Shown here piece after piece: positions 17,222 through 27,336 of a DNA stretch of 64,000 nucleotides. Under the pieces are notes generated by a model. It saw only the letters and a list, made by a program, of their open reading frames with translations. It ran no database searches and had not been told where the DNA came from. Each line of letters begins with the position of its first letter. Position 1 is the first letter of the stretch. This DNA comes from Microbacteriaceae bacterium VKM Ac-2854. Its GTDB lineage: Bacteria > Actinomycetota > Actinomycetes > Actinomycetales > Microbacteriaceae. The translations under genes were made by a program, and so were the position numbers. The stretch covers positions 1-64,000 of the forward strand of contig JABMLH010000009.1 in NCBI GenBank assembly GCA_013205085.1, in the 5' to 3' direction.

Positions 17222-17740
17222 TCAGCCTCCTGGCGGAGCGTCGACGGGCTTGTGGAAGGCGCCGGTGCGGAAGAAGGTGAAGGCCTTGGCGACTTTCTCT
17301 GGGCTGCCCGCGACGACGAGGGTGTCGCCCGGGAAGACCTTGAAGTCGGGAGCGGGAGCGGGATTCGCGGCGTCACCGCGCACAACGGCGACGACCGTGA
17401 GGCCCACGATGCCGCGATCCGCCGGTTTGCCGAGTTGCTGACCCGCGATGTGGTCGTCGTAGTCGACGGTGAACCAGTCGATCGACAGCCCCGGGATCTG
17501 ATCGAGCGCCGTGAGCGACTCGGTGATCTGGGTGCCACCGAGCAGCTCGGCGAGGGTGTGCGCCTCGTCGTCGTTCAACCGCAGCGACACCTTGGCGCTG
17601 TCGTGCTCCTCGTCGGCGAAGGTGATCAGATCACTGTGACCGGAGCGGTGGGCGATGACGCCGACCTTGCCGCCGTCGTCCGTGAGGAAGGTGTGCAGAA
17701 CACCGACGCCCGGAAGCTTGACCCTCCGTACCTCGACCAT
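17222..17740 (-). CDS. KhtT-like regulatory subunit with TrkA-C domain
   Basis: A 172-aa cytoplasmic protein. The N-terminal half (VRRVKLPGVGVLHTFLTDDGGKVGVIAHRSGHSDL) matches KhtT-type regulators. The C-terminal part (DRGIVGLTVVAVVRGDAANPAPAPDFKVFPGDTLVVAGSPEKVAKAFTFF) is a TrkA-C/RCK-C ligand domain, with PGD as the usual turn before the last strands. It is encoded directly upstream of the antiporter with a 5-bp gap and is expected to gate it. ATG 17740 has AAGGAG 6 nt upstream. A TAAAAT box at 17792-17797 (minus strand) may be the promoter -10. Confidence 0.85.
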   Translation of the reverse strand: MVEVRRVKLPGVGVLHTFLTDDGGKVGVIAHRSGHSDLITFADEEHDSAKVSLRLNDDEAHTLAELLGGTQITESLTALDQIPGLSIDWFTVDYDDHIAGQQLGKPADRGIVGLTVVAVVRGDAANPAPAPDFKVFPGDTLVVAGSPEKVAKAFTFFRTGAFHKPVDAPPGG

Positions 17741-17851
17741 GCGCGCGCTCCTTCTCCGCGCAGCCGCGCGACCTGTGTGGGGACGCCTCCCATTTTACCG
17801 GCCCCACCCTCCCCGGGCGCCCGTTCGCCCGAGGCGCACGCCCCGTCCTCT

Positions 17852-17922
17852 GCGAGGGACCCCGTGAGCGCGCGAGGGCGCCGCGGGCGGGGGCGCCCTC
17901 GCGCGCTGGCCGGGTCCCTCGC
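17852..17922. terminator. 71-bp hairpin, family A copy 1
   Basis: A near-symmetric stem-loop: GCGAGGGACC ... GCGCGCGAGGGCGCC, loop, GGCGCCCTCGCGCGC ... GGTCCCTCGC. It lies just downstream of the sugar dehydrogenase stop (17930, minus strand). A second 71-bp copy with the same outer and inner arms but different loop and bulge bases is at 40482-40552, also at gene 3' ends. The position suggests transcription termination. Confidence 0.7.
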
Positions 17923-17929
17923 GGAGGAG

Positions 17930-20389
17930 TCAGCGGCGCAGGGACAGCAGGCTGCGCAGCCAGGCGAGGAAGGCGGCGAACGGGTCCTTCGAGGCGTAGC
18001 GGGCGTCGTACTCCGTCTCGCCCGCCGGCGCGGTGACCTCACGCATGGCAGCGCCGTTGTGGTCGTCGAACCAGCCGGCGAAGTCGAGCGGAACCTGCCA
18101 CAGGGATTTCTGCGCCGGCACCGACATCTCGACGGCGCCGCCCTCCAGGAACTTCTGCGTCAGCGGCGTCGAACCCGAGGCCGGCCCGAGGCTCGCCGTC
18201 ACCGACCCCTGCGGCGCGTCCACCGTGACGGTCGACACGCGGGGGCGGATCTCGATCGTCTTCGCCGAGCTCAGGCCGTGCGAGTCCGTCACGGTCAGCG
18301 TGGCCTGCAGGTAGGCGTAGTAGTCGTGGTCGGGGAAGGTGACCTCGGCGCTGCGCCCGCTCGCCGGAACGACGTACGGATGCGTGTGGCAGACGGAATC
18401 GTCGCTCGAGGACTCGTCCGGACAGTGCCGGATGTCGACGGCCCAGGTGAAGGCGCTCTCGGGCAGCGCGCCGTCCTGCGCATCCGCAGCATCGGCGGTG
18501 AGTGTCACCACGTCGCCCACGGCGACCGCGCCCACCGGCGACGCGTCGAGACGGCTGATCGTCGGCGGCGACTCCCCCACGGCGATCGTTGTGCTCGCCC
18601 GGGCCTGCGCGCCGACGCCGTCGGTCACGCAGACCGTGGCCGTCGCATCACCGTCGTCGGCGTAGACGTGCTCGATGCTGACGCCCGTACCGTCGTCGCA
18701 GGCGCCGTCGCCGTCGAGATCCCAGCTGTAGCGCAGCGTCTCCCCGGGATTCGCGTCCGTCGATCCGGAGGCGTCCAGCCGCACCGCGAGCGGCGTCGGT
18801 CCGTAGCTCGGGTCCGCCGTCACGACCGCCTCCGGCGGCACGTTCGCCGCGGTGGAGCGGATCCGCAGCAGCGTGCCCGCGATGATGTCGATGTAGTAGA
18901 CGTCGCCACCGGGGCCGATGCGCAGCTGGACCGGCGAGCCGGCCTTCGTGCTCAGGGCCACGCGCTGCGACGGATCCGGTCGGCCGTCCGATCCGATCGG
19001 CATCGCGACGATGCAGCGCCGGGCGAAGTCGGCGAACACGTAGGACGATGCGACCGTTCCCGGCCAGCTGTCGTTGTCGACGAAGACGCCGCCGGTGGCC
19101 GCTCCGCCCCCGGTGCTGTTGCAGCCGTCGGCGGGTTGCGCGCCCGGGCGCTTCCAGGCGTAGACCGGATCCGTGAGCGGGCTCGACACACCCCCGATCG
19201 TCGAAACGGGGTTCTGCGCGAGGGATTCGCAGAGGCCGATGCCCAGCGTCGCGTAGGTGCTCTGCACCTCCGTTCCCTCCCGACACGGCCAACCGAAGTT
19301 CGGCACCTTCTCCTGACCCGGTCCGGTCGTGAAGCTGTTGATCTCTTCGGCGGTGGACCAGCCGACGTCGCCCAGCCAGAGCTCCTGCGTCCCCGGGCGG
19401 AACGCCAGCCGATAGGGATTGCGCAATCCGTAGGCGACGATGCGGTCGTCGCCGTCGATGCCGTTGTCGACCAGCGGGTTGTCGGGCATCGCCGCTCCGG
19501 TGCTCGGGTCGATCCGCAGGATGCTGCCGTCCCAGCTGACGCGGTCGCCTCCGCTCGCCGCGCGCACCGCCTGCGACCGCAGGGCACCTCCGCGGGTCGT
19601 CGCCGGCTTCTCGGCCGTGCCACGCCCCGCGGGAGCGTCGTTGCAGGGATTGAACGGGGTCGGCGTGTTCGCGACACGACCGCCGCCGTTGCCGTAGTCC
19701 GGGCCGGTGAACATGGCGCCGTCGCCGGCACTCACGTAGAGCGCCCCGTCGGGTCCGAAGAGCACGCTGCCCACGCCGTGCGAGGTGTATTGGAAGCACC
19801 AGCGCCCCTCGTCCGCCCCGTCGAGCAGTGTCAGTGCGCTCGCCGGGTCGGCCACGCCGTCGGCGCCCACGGTGAACCGGACGAGGGAGGCCGTGATCGT
19901 GCAGCCGTCCGCGCCGGGCGGATTCGGGCACGCGTCGTACTGGCCGCCCGAAGCCCAGCGCGGTTCGGCGTCGGTGCCGAACGGATCGCGGTCGCGGGTG
20001 TACAGCACGTAGAGGTACGGCTTGCCGGTGCCGAACGCCGGGTCCAGCGCCATGCCGAGCAGACCGTGGTCGCCGTAGTCGTACACCTCTCGGCGCAGAT
20101 CGAGCACCTGGGTCGGCGATGTGGCACCGGCGGACGCGTACCGGTACACCGCGCCCTCCTTCGCCGCCACGTAGATCGAGCCGTCCTCGGCGAAGGAGAA
20201 CGTGGTGGAGAACGACGGCAGCTTCGGCAGCACCGTCGACACCGTCAGGCCCGACAACACCCCGGAGGCCGCCGTCGGCGCGGCTTCGGCGGTCGTCACC
20301 GCCGAGACGGACCCTGCAGCGGCGACCACGGTCACCAGCACGGCCATCGCCGCACCCCTTGCCAGAACTCGTGACCACCGTCGCACCAT
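17930..20389 (-). CDS. Secreted PQQ-dependent sugar dehydrogenase (GSDH-like) with PKD domains
   Basis: An 819-aa exported protein. The signal peptide (about 8-36, ending TTAEA-A) is followed by a six-bladed glucose/sorbosone dehydrogenase propeller (about 45-480). Motifs are DYGDHGLLGMALDPAF, LYVSAGDGAMFTGPDYG, ILRIDPSTGAAMPDNPL, YGLRNPYRLAFRPGTQELWLGDVGWSTAEEIN and NFGWPCREG, which hold the PQQ and active-site loops of the family. A PKD domain follows (EAVVTADPSYGPTPLAVRLDASGSTDANPGETLRYSWDLDGDG), then a second Ig-like segment and a tail ending LLSLRR. ATG 20389 has GAGGGGAG upstream. It probably oxidises sugars outside the cell; no PQQ biosynthesis gene is present, so PQQ would come from elsewhere. 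Confidence 0.85.
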   Translation of the reverse strand: MVRRWSRVLARGAAMAVLVTVVAAAGSVSAVTTAEAAPTAASGVLSGLTVSTVLPKLPSFSTTFSFAEDGSIYVAAKEGAVYRYASAGATSPTQVLDLRREVYDYGDHGLLGMALDPAFGTGKPYLYVLYTRDRDPFGTDAEPRWASGGQYDACPNPPGADGCTITASLVRFTVGADGVADPASALTLLDGADEGRWCFQYTSHGVGSVLFGPDGALYVSAGDGAMFTGPDYGNGGGRVANTPTPFNPCNDAPAGRGTAEKPATTRGGALRSQAVRAASGGDRVSWDGSILRIDPSTGAAMPDNPLVDNGIDGDDRIVAYGLRNPYRLAFRPGTQELWLGDVGWSTAEEINSFTTGPGQEKVPNFGWPCREGTEVQSTYATLGIGLCESLAQNPVSTIGGVSSPLTDPVYAWKRPGAQPADGCNSTGGGAATGGVFVDNDSWPGTVASSYVFADFARRCIVAMPIGSDGRPDPSQRVALSTKAGSPVQLRIGPGGDVYYIDIIAGTLLRIRSTAANVPPEAVVTADPSYGPTPLAVRLDASGSTDANPGETLRYSWDLDGDGACDDGTGVSIEHVYADDGDATATVCVTDGVGAQARASTTIAVGESPPTISRLDASPVGAVAVGDVVTLTADAADAQDGALPESAFTWAVDIRHCPDESSSDDSVCHTHPYVVPASGRSAEVTFPDHDYYAYLQATLTVTDSHGLSSAKTIEIRPRVSTVTVDAPQGSVTASLGPASGSTPLTQKFLEGGAVEMSVPAQKSLWQVPLDFAGWFDDHNGAAMREVTAPAGETEYDARYASKDPFAAFLAWLRSLLSLRR

Positions 20390-20442
20390 CGACTCCCCTC
20401 ACCCTCGGGAGTCAGATTACCCCACTTCGGGGGGCACGGGGG

Positions 20443-21564
20443 TCAGCTGGGGTGATGCGGTGCGACGACGACCTCGACGCGCTGGAACTCCTTGAGGTCC
20501 GAGTAGCCCGTGGTCGCCATCGAGCGGCGCAGCGCGCCGATCAGGTTCGCGGCGCCGTCCGCCGACGTCGCGGGCCCGTACAGCACCTGCTCCATCGTGC
20601 CGACCTGGCCGACCTGCACACGCTTGCCGCGCGGCAGCTGCGCGTGGTGCGCCTCAGCGCCCCAGTGCCAGCCGCCACCAGGAGCGTCGGTCGCCCGGGC
20701 GAGGGTCGAACCGAGCATCACGGCGTCCGCGCCCACGGCGATCGCCTTGACGATGTCGCCGGAGGAGCCGAGGCCGCCGTCCGCGATGACGTGCACGTAG
20801 CGACCGCCGGACTCGTCCATGTAGTCGCGGCGCGCGCCGGCGACGTCGGCGACCGCGGTCGCCATCGGCGCCTGGATGCCCAGGGTCGCGCGAGTAGTGG
20901 ACGCCGCACCGCCACCGAAGCCGACGAGCACCCCCGCCGCGCCGGTGCGCATCAGGTGCAGAGCGGCCGTGTAGGTCGCGGCTCCGCCGACGATCACGGG
21001 CACATCGAGTTCGTAGATGAACCTCTTCAGGTTCAGGGGCTGCGCGTCGCGGGAGACGTGCTCCGCCGACACGGTGGTGCCACGGATGACGAAGATGTCG
21101 ACGCCGGCGTCGACGACGGTCTGGTACAGCTCCGCGGTGCGCTGCGGCGAGAGGGCCCCCGCGACGGTGACGCCGGCCGCACGGATCTCGGCCAGGCGCG
21201 CGGTGACCAGCTCGGGCTTGATCGGCTCGGCGTAGATCTCCTGCATCCGCTTCGTGGCCGTCTCCGCGGGAAGCTCGCGGATCTCGGCGAGCAGCGGCAG
21301 CGGGTCCTCGTAGCGGGTCCACAGGCCCTCGAGATCGAGCACCCCGAGGGCGCCCAGGCGCCCGAGTTCGATCGCGGTCGCCGGGGAGACGACGGAGTCC
21401 ATCGGGGCGGCCAGGATCGGCGTCGCGAACTGGTACGCATCGATCGACCAGTTCACCGAGACCACCTCGGGGTCACGGGTCCGCCGACTCGGCACGACAG
21501 CGATGTCGTCGAACGCATACACACGACGGGCGCGCTTGGCCCGCCCGATCTCGATCTCAGTCAC
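20443..21564 (-). CDS. guaB3: GuaB3 family IMP dehydrogenase-related protein
   Basis: A 373-aa TIM-barrel protein of the GuaB3 family, found beside guaB in actinobacteria. FDDIAVVPSRRTRD, GRYVHVIADGGLGSSGDIVKAIAVGADAVMLGSTLARATDAPGG and YSDLKEFQRVEV are diagnostic. CBS domains are absent, as usual for this family. At the place of the IMPDH catalytic cysteine it reads GFGGGAASTTR, with Ser222. The start is GTG 21564, supported by a TAAAAT box only 6 nt before it (leaderless transcript). It follows guaB on the same strand after a repeat-rich 434-bp gap. Confidence 0.9.
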   Translation of the reverse strand: MTEIEIGRAKRARRVYAFDDIAVVPSRRTRDPEVVSVNWSIDAYQFATPILAAPMDSVVSPATAIELGRLGALGVLDLEGLWTRYEDPLPLLAEIRELPAETATKRMQEIYAEPIKPELVTARLAEIRAAGVTVAGALSPQRTAELYQTVVDAGVDIFVIRGTTVSAEHVSRDAQPLNLKRFIYELDVPVIVGGAATYTAALHLMRTGAAGVLVGFGGGAASTTRATLGIQAPMATAVADVAGARRDYMDESGGRYVHVIADGGLGSSGDIVKAIAVGADAVMLGSTLARATDAPGGGWHWGAEAHHAQLPRGKRVQVGQVGTMEQVLYGPATSADGAANLIGALRRSMATTGYSDLKEFQRVEVVVAPHHPS

Positions 21565-21570
21565 CGTGCC

Positions 21571-21576
21571 ATTTTA
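21571..21576 (-). promoter_or_regulatory. guaB3 -10 box, leaderless
   Basis: TAAAAT (minus strand) ends 6 nt before the GTG start of guaB3, so transcription would begin at or next to the start codon. Confidence 0.55.
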
Positions 21577-21663
21577 GTGGGGGCTCCTCGTTCCTCGTCG
21601 CCCCCACGGCGGTCGGCAGATACTCGGTGCCGGATTCGAAGAGCCGGTTGCGTTCGCGTACGA

Positions 21664-21685
21664 AGAAATGCTGGAACGCATTTCT
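21664..21685. repeat. 8-bp-arm inverted repeat
   Basis: AGAAATGC and GCATTTCT flank TGGAAC in the guaB-guaB3 gap. Unlike its surroundings it is AT-rich and could be a processing or operator site. Confidence 0.5.
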
Positions 21686-21807
21686 CCGGTTACGCTCGCG
21701 CGGAGATGGTCGCTTCGCGGAGACACCGGCGCCATCCCGAGGGCGCCACCCCGAGCGCCGACCCCCACGCTCCGCCATCCGAGCGCCGACCCCTGCGCGA
21801 GCACTGG

Positions 21808-21867
21808 CGCGGGGTTGTCCATTCGTCCCGCGAGCGCTAGCGAGTGGGACGAATTGACAACCCCGCG
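21808..21867. terminator. 60-bp hairpin, family B copy 1
   Basis: Left arm CGCGGGGTTGTCC-ATTCGTCCC pairs with the right arm GGGACGAATTGACAACCCCGCG with one mismatch around a 14-nt loop. It lies downstream of guaB (stop 21999, minus strand). A related stem is at 43280-43331. Likely a strong terminator or a mobile palindromic unit. Confidence 0.7.
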
Positions 21868-21885
21868 GCAGGGAACAAGCGCCAC

Positions 21886-21966
21886 GCGCGAAGCGCCGTG
21901 GCGCGGGTTCACCCCTCCGGACACCGCGCGAAGCGCCGCGACGCGGGAGTCACCCCTCCGGACATC
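21886..21966. repeat. Imperfect 40-bp direct repeat, two copies
   Basis: Two adjacent units begin GCGCGAAGCGCCG and end CACCCCTCCGGACA, at 21886-21925 and 21926-21966. They lie directly after guaB on the minus strand. Function unknown. Confidence 0.65.
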
Positions 21967-21998
21967 GACCCGAGCAGCAACCCCTACCCGTAGTCCCC

Positions 21999-23916
<1,918 letters not shown>

Positions 23917-25320
23917 GTGGATAGGCCGACTCTCCGCTCCCGACTCCTGATGATGCGGAGAAGACTCGTCGCGCTCGGACTCGTCGGCGCATCCCTGGCC
24001 GGCGTGCTCGCGCTGGCCCCCGCCGCGCTCGCGGCGACCGAGGCCGATCAGTCGATCACCGCCTGGGTCCGCGTGCAGGGCACGAACGAGAACCTCGCCG
24101 GAGTCACGGTGGAGCTCGGCGGTGACGCGACCGCCACCCTGACCACGGGCGACGACGGCAAGGCCGTCTTCCCGCTGGATGATCCCGGCAGCTACACCGT
24201 CACGGTGGTCGAGGCGACGCTGCCGGCCGACAAGGGCTACCCGGCCGCCGGGCAGAACCCCAAGACGGTCGCGATCGCCGCATCGGCCAACCAGATCGTG
24301 AACTTCATCGTCTCCACGGCGAACCCGATGGGCACCGGCGCCACAGCACCGAGCGCGACGCCCACCGATTCCGCCACGGCGGAGGCGGAGCCCGGAACGG
24401 CGGTCGGTGAGACCGCGACGGTCACCGCCGACACCTTCTGGATCGTGTTCTGGCCCAAGGTGGTCACCGGCCTGATCTTCGGTCTGCTGATCGCCCTCGC
24501 GGCCATCGGCGCCTCGCTGATCTACGGCGTCACCGGCCTGAACAACTTCGCCCACGGCGAGTTGGTCACCTTCGGGGCCCTGATGGCCTACCTGTTCAGC
24601 GGCGTGTTCGGCCTGCCGGCGCTGCTCGCGATCCCGATCGCGGTCATCCTCGGCGGCGCCTTCGGCTACGCCCAGGACGGCCTGATCTGGAAGCCGCTGC
24701 GCAAGCGCGGCATCGGCCTGATCCCGCTGATGATCGTCACGATCGGCCTCTCGCTGGCCCTGCGCTACGTCTTCGTGTTCTTCTTCGGCGCCGACCGGCT
24801 CTCGCTGCCGAACGACACGGCTCCCTTCTTCACCGTCGAGGCGCTCGGCATCAGCCTGAAGTTCACCGACATCGTCGGTGCCGTGGTCGGCATCGTCTGC
24901 ATCGTGGGCGTCGCCCTCGTGCTGACCAAGACCAAGATCGGCAAGGCCATGCGCGCCGTCTCCGACAACCGCGCCCTCGCCTCCGCCTCCGGCATCAACG
25001 TCGAGCGGGTCATCCGCGTGGTCTGGGTCGGCTCGGGTGCCCTCGCGGCCCTCGCCGGTGTGTACATCGGCTACTACCAGTCGCTGCGCTGGGACACCGG
25101 AGCGTCGATCCTGCTGCTGATCTTCGCCGCGATCACGCTCGGTGGCCTCGGCTCGGCGTACGGCGCTCTCGTCGGATCTCTCATCATCGGCCTGATGATG
25201 AACATCTCGACCATGTGGATCCCCGAGAACCTCAAATACGTGGCTCCGCTCGTCCTGATGATCATCATCCTTCTCGTCCGTCCCCAGGGCATCCTGGGCC
25301 GCAAGGAACGGATCGGCTAA
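23917..25320 (+). CDS. livH: Branched-chain amino acid ABC permease LivH with N-terminal exported domain
   Basis: A 467-aa protein. The C-terminal 310 residues are a LivH-type inner-membrane permease (GLIFGLLIALAAIGASLIYGVTGLNNFAHGELVTFGALMAY, then several helices and GSAYGALVGSLIIGLMMN). Unusually, an N-terminal extension of about 160 residues precedes it: a signal-like helix (RRLVALGLVGASLAGVLALAPAALA), a beta-rich domain resembling carboxypeptidase-regulatory folds (NLAGVTVELGGDATATLTTGDDGKAVFPLDDPGSYTVTVVEA) and a Thr/Ala/Pro/Glu linker. GTG 23917 is preferred because GGAGG stands 7 nt upstream; ATG 23950 is an alternative. First gene of livHMGF, 5 bp before livM. Confidence 0.85.
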   Translation: MDRPTLRSRLLMMRRRLVALGLVGASLAGVLALAPAALAATEADQSITAWVRVQGTNENLAGVTVELGGDATATLTTGDDGKAVFPLDDPGSYTVTVVEATLPADKGYPAAGQNPKTVAIAASANQIVNFIVSTANPMGTGATAPSATPTDSATAEAEPGTAVGETATVTADTFWIVFWPKVVTGLIFGLLIALAAIGASLIYGVTGLNNFAHGELVTFGALMAYLFSGVFGLPALLAIPIAVILGGAFGYAQDGLIWKPLRKRGIGLIPLMIVTIGLSLALRYVFVFFFGADRLSLPNDTAPFFTVEALGISLKFTDIVGAVVGIVCIVGVALVLTKTKIGKAMRAVSDNRALASASGINVERVIRVVWVGSGALAALAGVYIGYYQSLRWDTGASILLLIFAAITLGGLGSAYGALVGSLIIGLMMNISTMWIPENLKYVAPLVLMIIILLVRPQGILGRKERIG

Positions 25321-25325
25321 GGAAC

Positions 25326-26312
25326 ATGAACTACAACTTCATCTGGCTCGCCATCGGGCAGATCTTCGACCCGACGGTCGCCGCCTACGCCCTTGCGACC
25401 ATCGGCCTCGTCATCCACTTCGGCTTCACCGGCCTGCTGAACTTCGGTCAGGCGGGCTTCATGGCGGTCGGCGGTTACGCCTTCGCCATCACCTCGGTCA
25501 AGCTCGAATGGCCCCTGTGGGGATCGGTGCTCTCGACGATCGTCGCGGCCACCGTGTTCGCCCTCATCCTCGGTATCCCGACCCTGAGACTCCGAGCCGA
25601 CTACCTGTCGATCGTCACGATCGCCGCCGCGGAGATCATCCGCCTCTCCGTCAAGACGCCCGAGTTCTCGGACGTCACCGGCGGCTCGGAGGGCATCAAC
25701 GGCTCCGCGAAGGCGTTCAACGCGCTGAACCCGCTGCCGGACGGCCGCTTCGGCATCGGCGTACTCACCTACAACCAGGACCAGTGGTGGGTGCGCATCG
25801 TCGGCTGGGCCCTCGTGGGTCTGGCTTGTCTGATGGTCTTCCTGCTGATGCGCAGCCCCTGGGGCCGTGTGATCAAGGGCATCCGCGAGGACGAGGACGC
25901 CGTGCGTTCGCTCGGCAAGAACGTCTTCTCCTACAAGATCCAGGCGCTGATCCTGGGTGGCGTGCTGGGTGGCCTGGCCGGAGCGCTGTTCATCCTGCCG
26001 CGCTCGCTGCAGCCCGACAACTACGGCACGCAGCTGACGTTCTTCCTCTACACGATCATGCTGCTGGGTGGCGCCGCGACGGTCTTCGGACCGGTCATCG
26101 GATCGATCATCTTCTGGGTCGTGCTCGGCCTCACCGACGGTCTGCTCAAGCTGGGTATCGACTCGGGCGTGCTGAACAACGACATCATCCACCTCACCAC
26201 CGTGCAGACCGGTCCGATCCGGTTCATCATCGTGGGTATAGCGCTCATGCTGCTCGTGATCTTCCGACCACAGGGCATCTTCGGAAAGAAGAAGGATCTG
26301 CATTTTGCCTAA
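25326..26312 (+). CDS. livM: Branched-chain amino acid ABC permease LivM
   Basis: A 328-aa inner-membrane permease partnering LivH. LivM features are seen: HFGFTGLLNFGQAGFMAVGGYAFAI near residue 30, the LRADYLSIVTIAAAEIIRL segment, SPWGRVIKGIREDEDAVRSLGKNVFSYKIQALILGGVLGGLAGALF (the cytoplasmic EAA-like coupling loop and next helix), and RPQGIFGKKKDL at the end. ATG 25326 lies 5 bp after the livH stop with GGAA-rich spacing. Its last 8 bp overlap the TTG start of livG, indicating coupled translation. Confidence 0.9.
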   Translation: MNYNFIWLAIGQIFDPTVAAYALATIGLVIHFGFTGLLNFGQAGFMAVGGYAFAITSVKLEWPLWGSVLSTIVAATVFALILGIPTLRLRADYLSIVTIAAAEIIRLSVKTPEFSDVTGGSEGINGSAKAFNALNPLPDGRFGIGVLTYNQDQWWVRIVGWALVGLACLMVFLLMRSPWGRVIKGIREDEDAVRSLGKNVFSYKIQALILGGVLGGLAGALFILPRSLQPDNYGTQLTFFLYTIMLLGGAATVFGPVIGSIIFWVVLGLTDGLLKLGIDSGVLNNDIIHLTTVQTGPIRFIIVGIALMLLVIFRPQGIFGKKKDLHFA

Positions 26313-27336
26313 GACGCTGGTCTCGGACATCACCGAGGAAGAAATCGTCCCCGGGGTCAAGAAGAAGGACCCCATCGTCGTGGCCGACGGCGTCAGCCGC
26401 CGCTTCGGCGGCCTGACCGCGGTCGACGTGAAGCACGTCGAGATCCCCCGCGGCTCGATCACCGCCCTGATCGGCCCGAACGGAGCCGGCAAGACCACGT
26501 TCTTCAACCTGCTCACCGGCTTCGACAAGCCCAACACGGGCAACTGGAGCTTCAAGGGCAAGAACCTCGCGAACGTCCCGGCGTTCAAGGTCTCGCGGAT
26601 GGGCATGGTGCGCACCTTCCAGCTCACCAAGGCCCTCGGCGGCATGACCGTGCTCGAGAACATGCTGCTCGGCGCCAAAGGTCAGAAGGGCGAGAACATC
26701 TTCACCTCGCTCTTCAAGGGCCTCTGGTCCAAGGAGGAGGACGCCATCGAGAAGCGCGCGATGGAGTTGCTCGCGAAGTTCAAGCTCGACACCAAGGCCG
26801 AGGACTACGCGTCCAGCCTCTCCGGCGGCCAGAAGAAGCTGCTCGAGATGGCGCGAGCGCTGATGTCCAGCCCCGAGCTGGTCATGCTCGACGAGCCGAT
26901 GGCGGGCGTCAACCCCGCGCTGACGCAGTCGCTGCTGGGTCACATCATCAACCTGAAGGACGAGGGCATGACCGTGCTCTTCGTCGAGCACGACATGCAC
27001 ATGGTCAACACGATCGCCGACTGGGTGATCGTGATGGCCGAGGGCAAGGTCGTCGCCGAGGGCCCGCCCTCGACCGTGATGAGCGACCAGGCCGTCATCG
27101 ACGCCTACCTCGGCGCCCACCACGACACCGACCTCGGCACCATCGAGGGCCAGCTGGAGATCGCGGAGGAGATGGATTCGCCGCTCGTGCGCGCGGAGGT
27201 GGAGCAGGAGGCCGAGGCCGCCGGCATCCCGGTTCCGGACGCCAACGCGGAGTTCCAGCGACCGGCCGCCCCCGCGGTCGACTTCGGCGGCCCCGCCGCC
27301 GGCACGCCCGTCGTCGACAAGGAGGAGGACAAGTGA
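26305..27336 (+). CDS. livG: Branched-chain amino acid ABC ATP-binding protein LivG
   Basis: A 343-aa ATPase. Walker A is GPNGAGKTT (57-65), the signature LSGGQKKLLE lies near 172, and Walker B is ELVMLDEPMAG near 193, followed by the His-switch region (TVLFVEHDMHMV). LivG is usually about 255 residues; here some 70 extra C-terminal residues, rich in Glu, Ala and Pro, follow the ATPase core and end DKEEDK. The TTG start at 26305 has AGAAGGA 8 nt upstream and overlaps livM. The stop overlaps the livF start (GTGA). It pairs with LivF to drive LivHM. Confidence 0.9.
   Translation: MPKTLVSDITEEEIVPGVKKKDPIVVADGVSRRFGGLTAVDVKHVEIPRGSITALIGPNGAGKTTFFNLLTGFDKPNTGNWSFKGKNLANVPAFKVSRMGMVRTFQLTKALGGMTVLENMLLGAKGQKGENIFTSLFKGLWSKEEDAIEKRAMELLAKFKLDTKAEDYASSLSGGQKKLLEMARALMSSPELVMLDEPMAGVNPALTQSLLGHIINLKDEGMTVLFVEHDMHMVNTIADWVIVMAEGKVVAEGPPSTVMSDQAVIDAYLGAHHDTDLGTIEGQLEIAEEMDSPLVRAEVEQEAEAAGIPVPDANAEFQRPAAPAVDFGGPAAGTPVVDKEEDK

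Larger units (their letters stand above)
21565..21998. other. Repeat- and hairpin-rich intergenic region between guaB and guaB3
   Basis: No gene is seen. The 434 bp hold a 22-bp-arm hairpin (21808-21867), a short stem AGAAATGC/GCATTTCT (21664-21685), two copies of CGAGCGCCGACCCC, and an imperfect 40-bp direct repeat (21886-21966). The guaB3 promoter is at the left edge. Confidence 0.7.

Noticed and set aside
17852-17922. Attachment site or IS end
   Set aside because: The hairpin has no flanking transposase, target duplication or integrase; its place at gene ends fits a terminator better.
17252-20374. A 1040-codon open frame on the plus strand
   Set aside because: Antisense to the KhtT-like and sugar dehydrogenase genes, with the low-complexity Arg/Asp/Val composition of a mirror frame.
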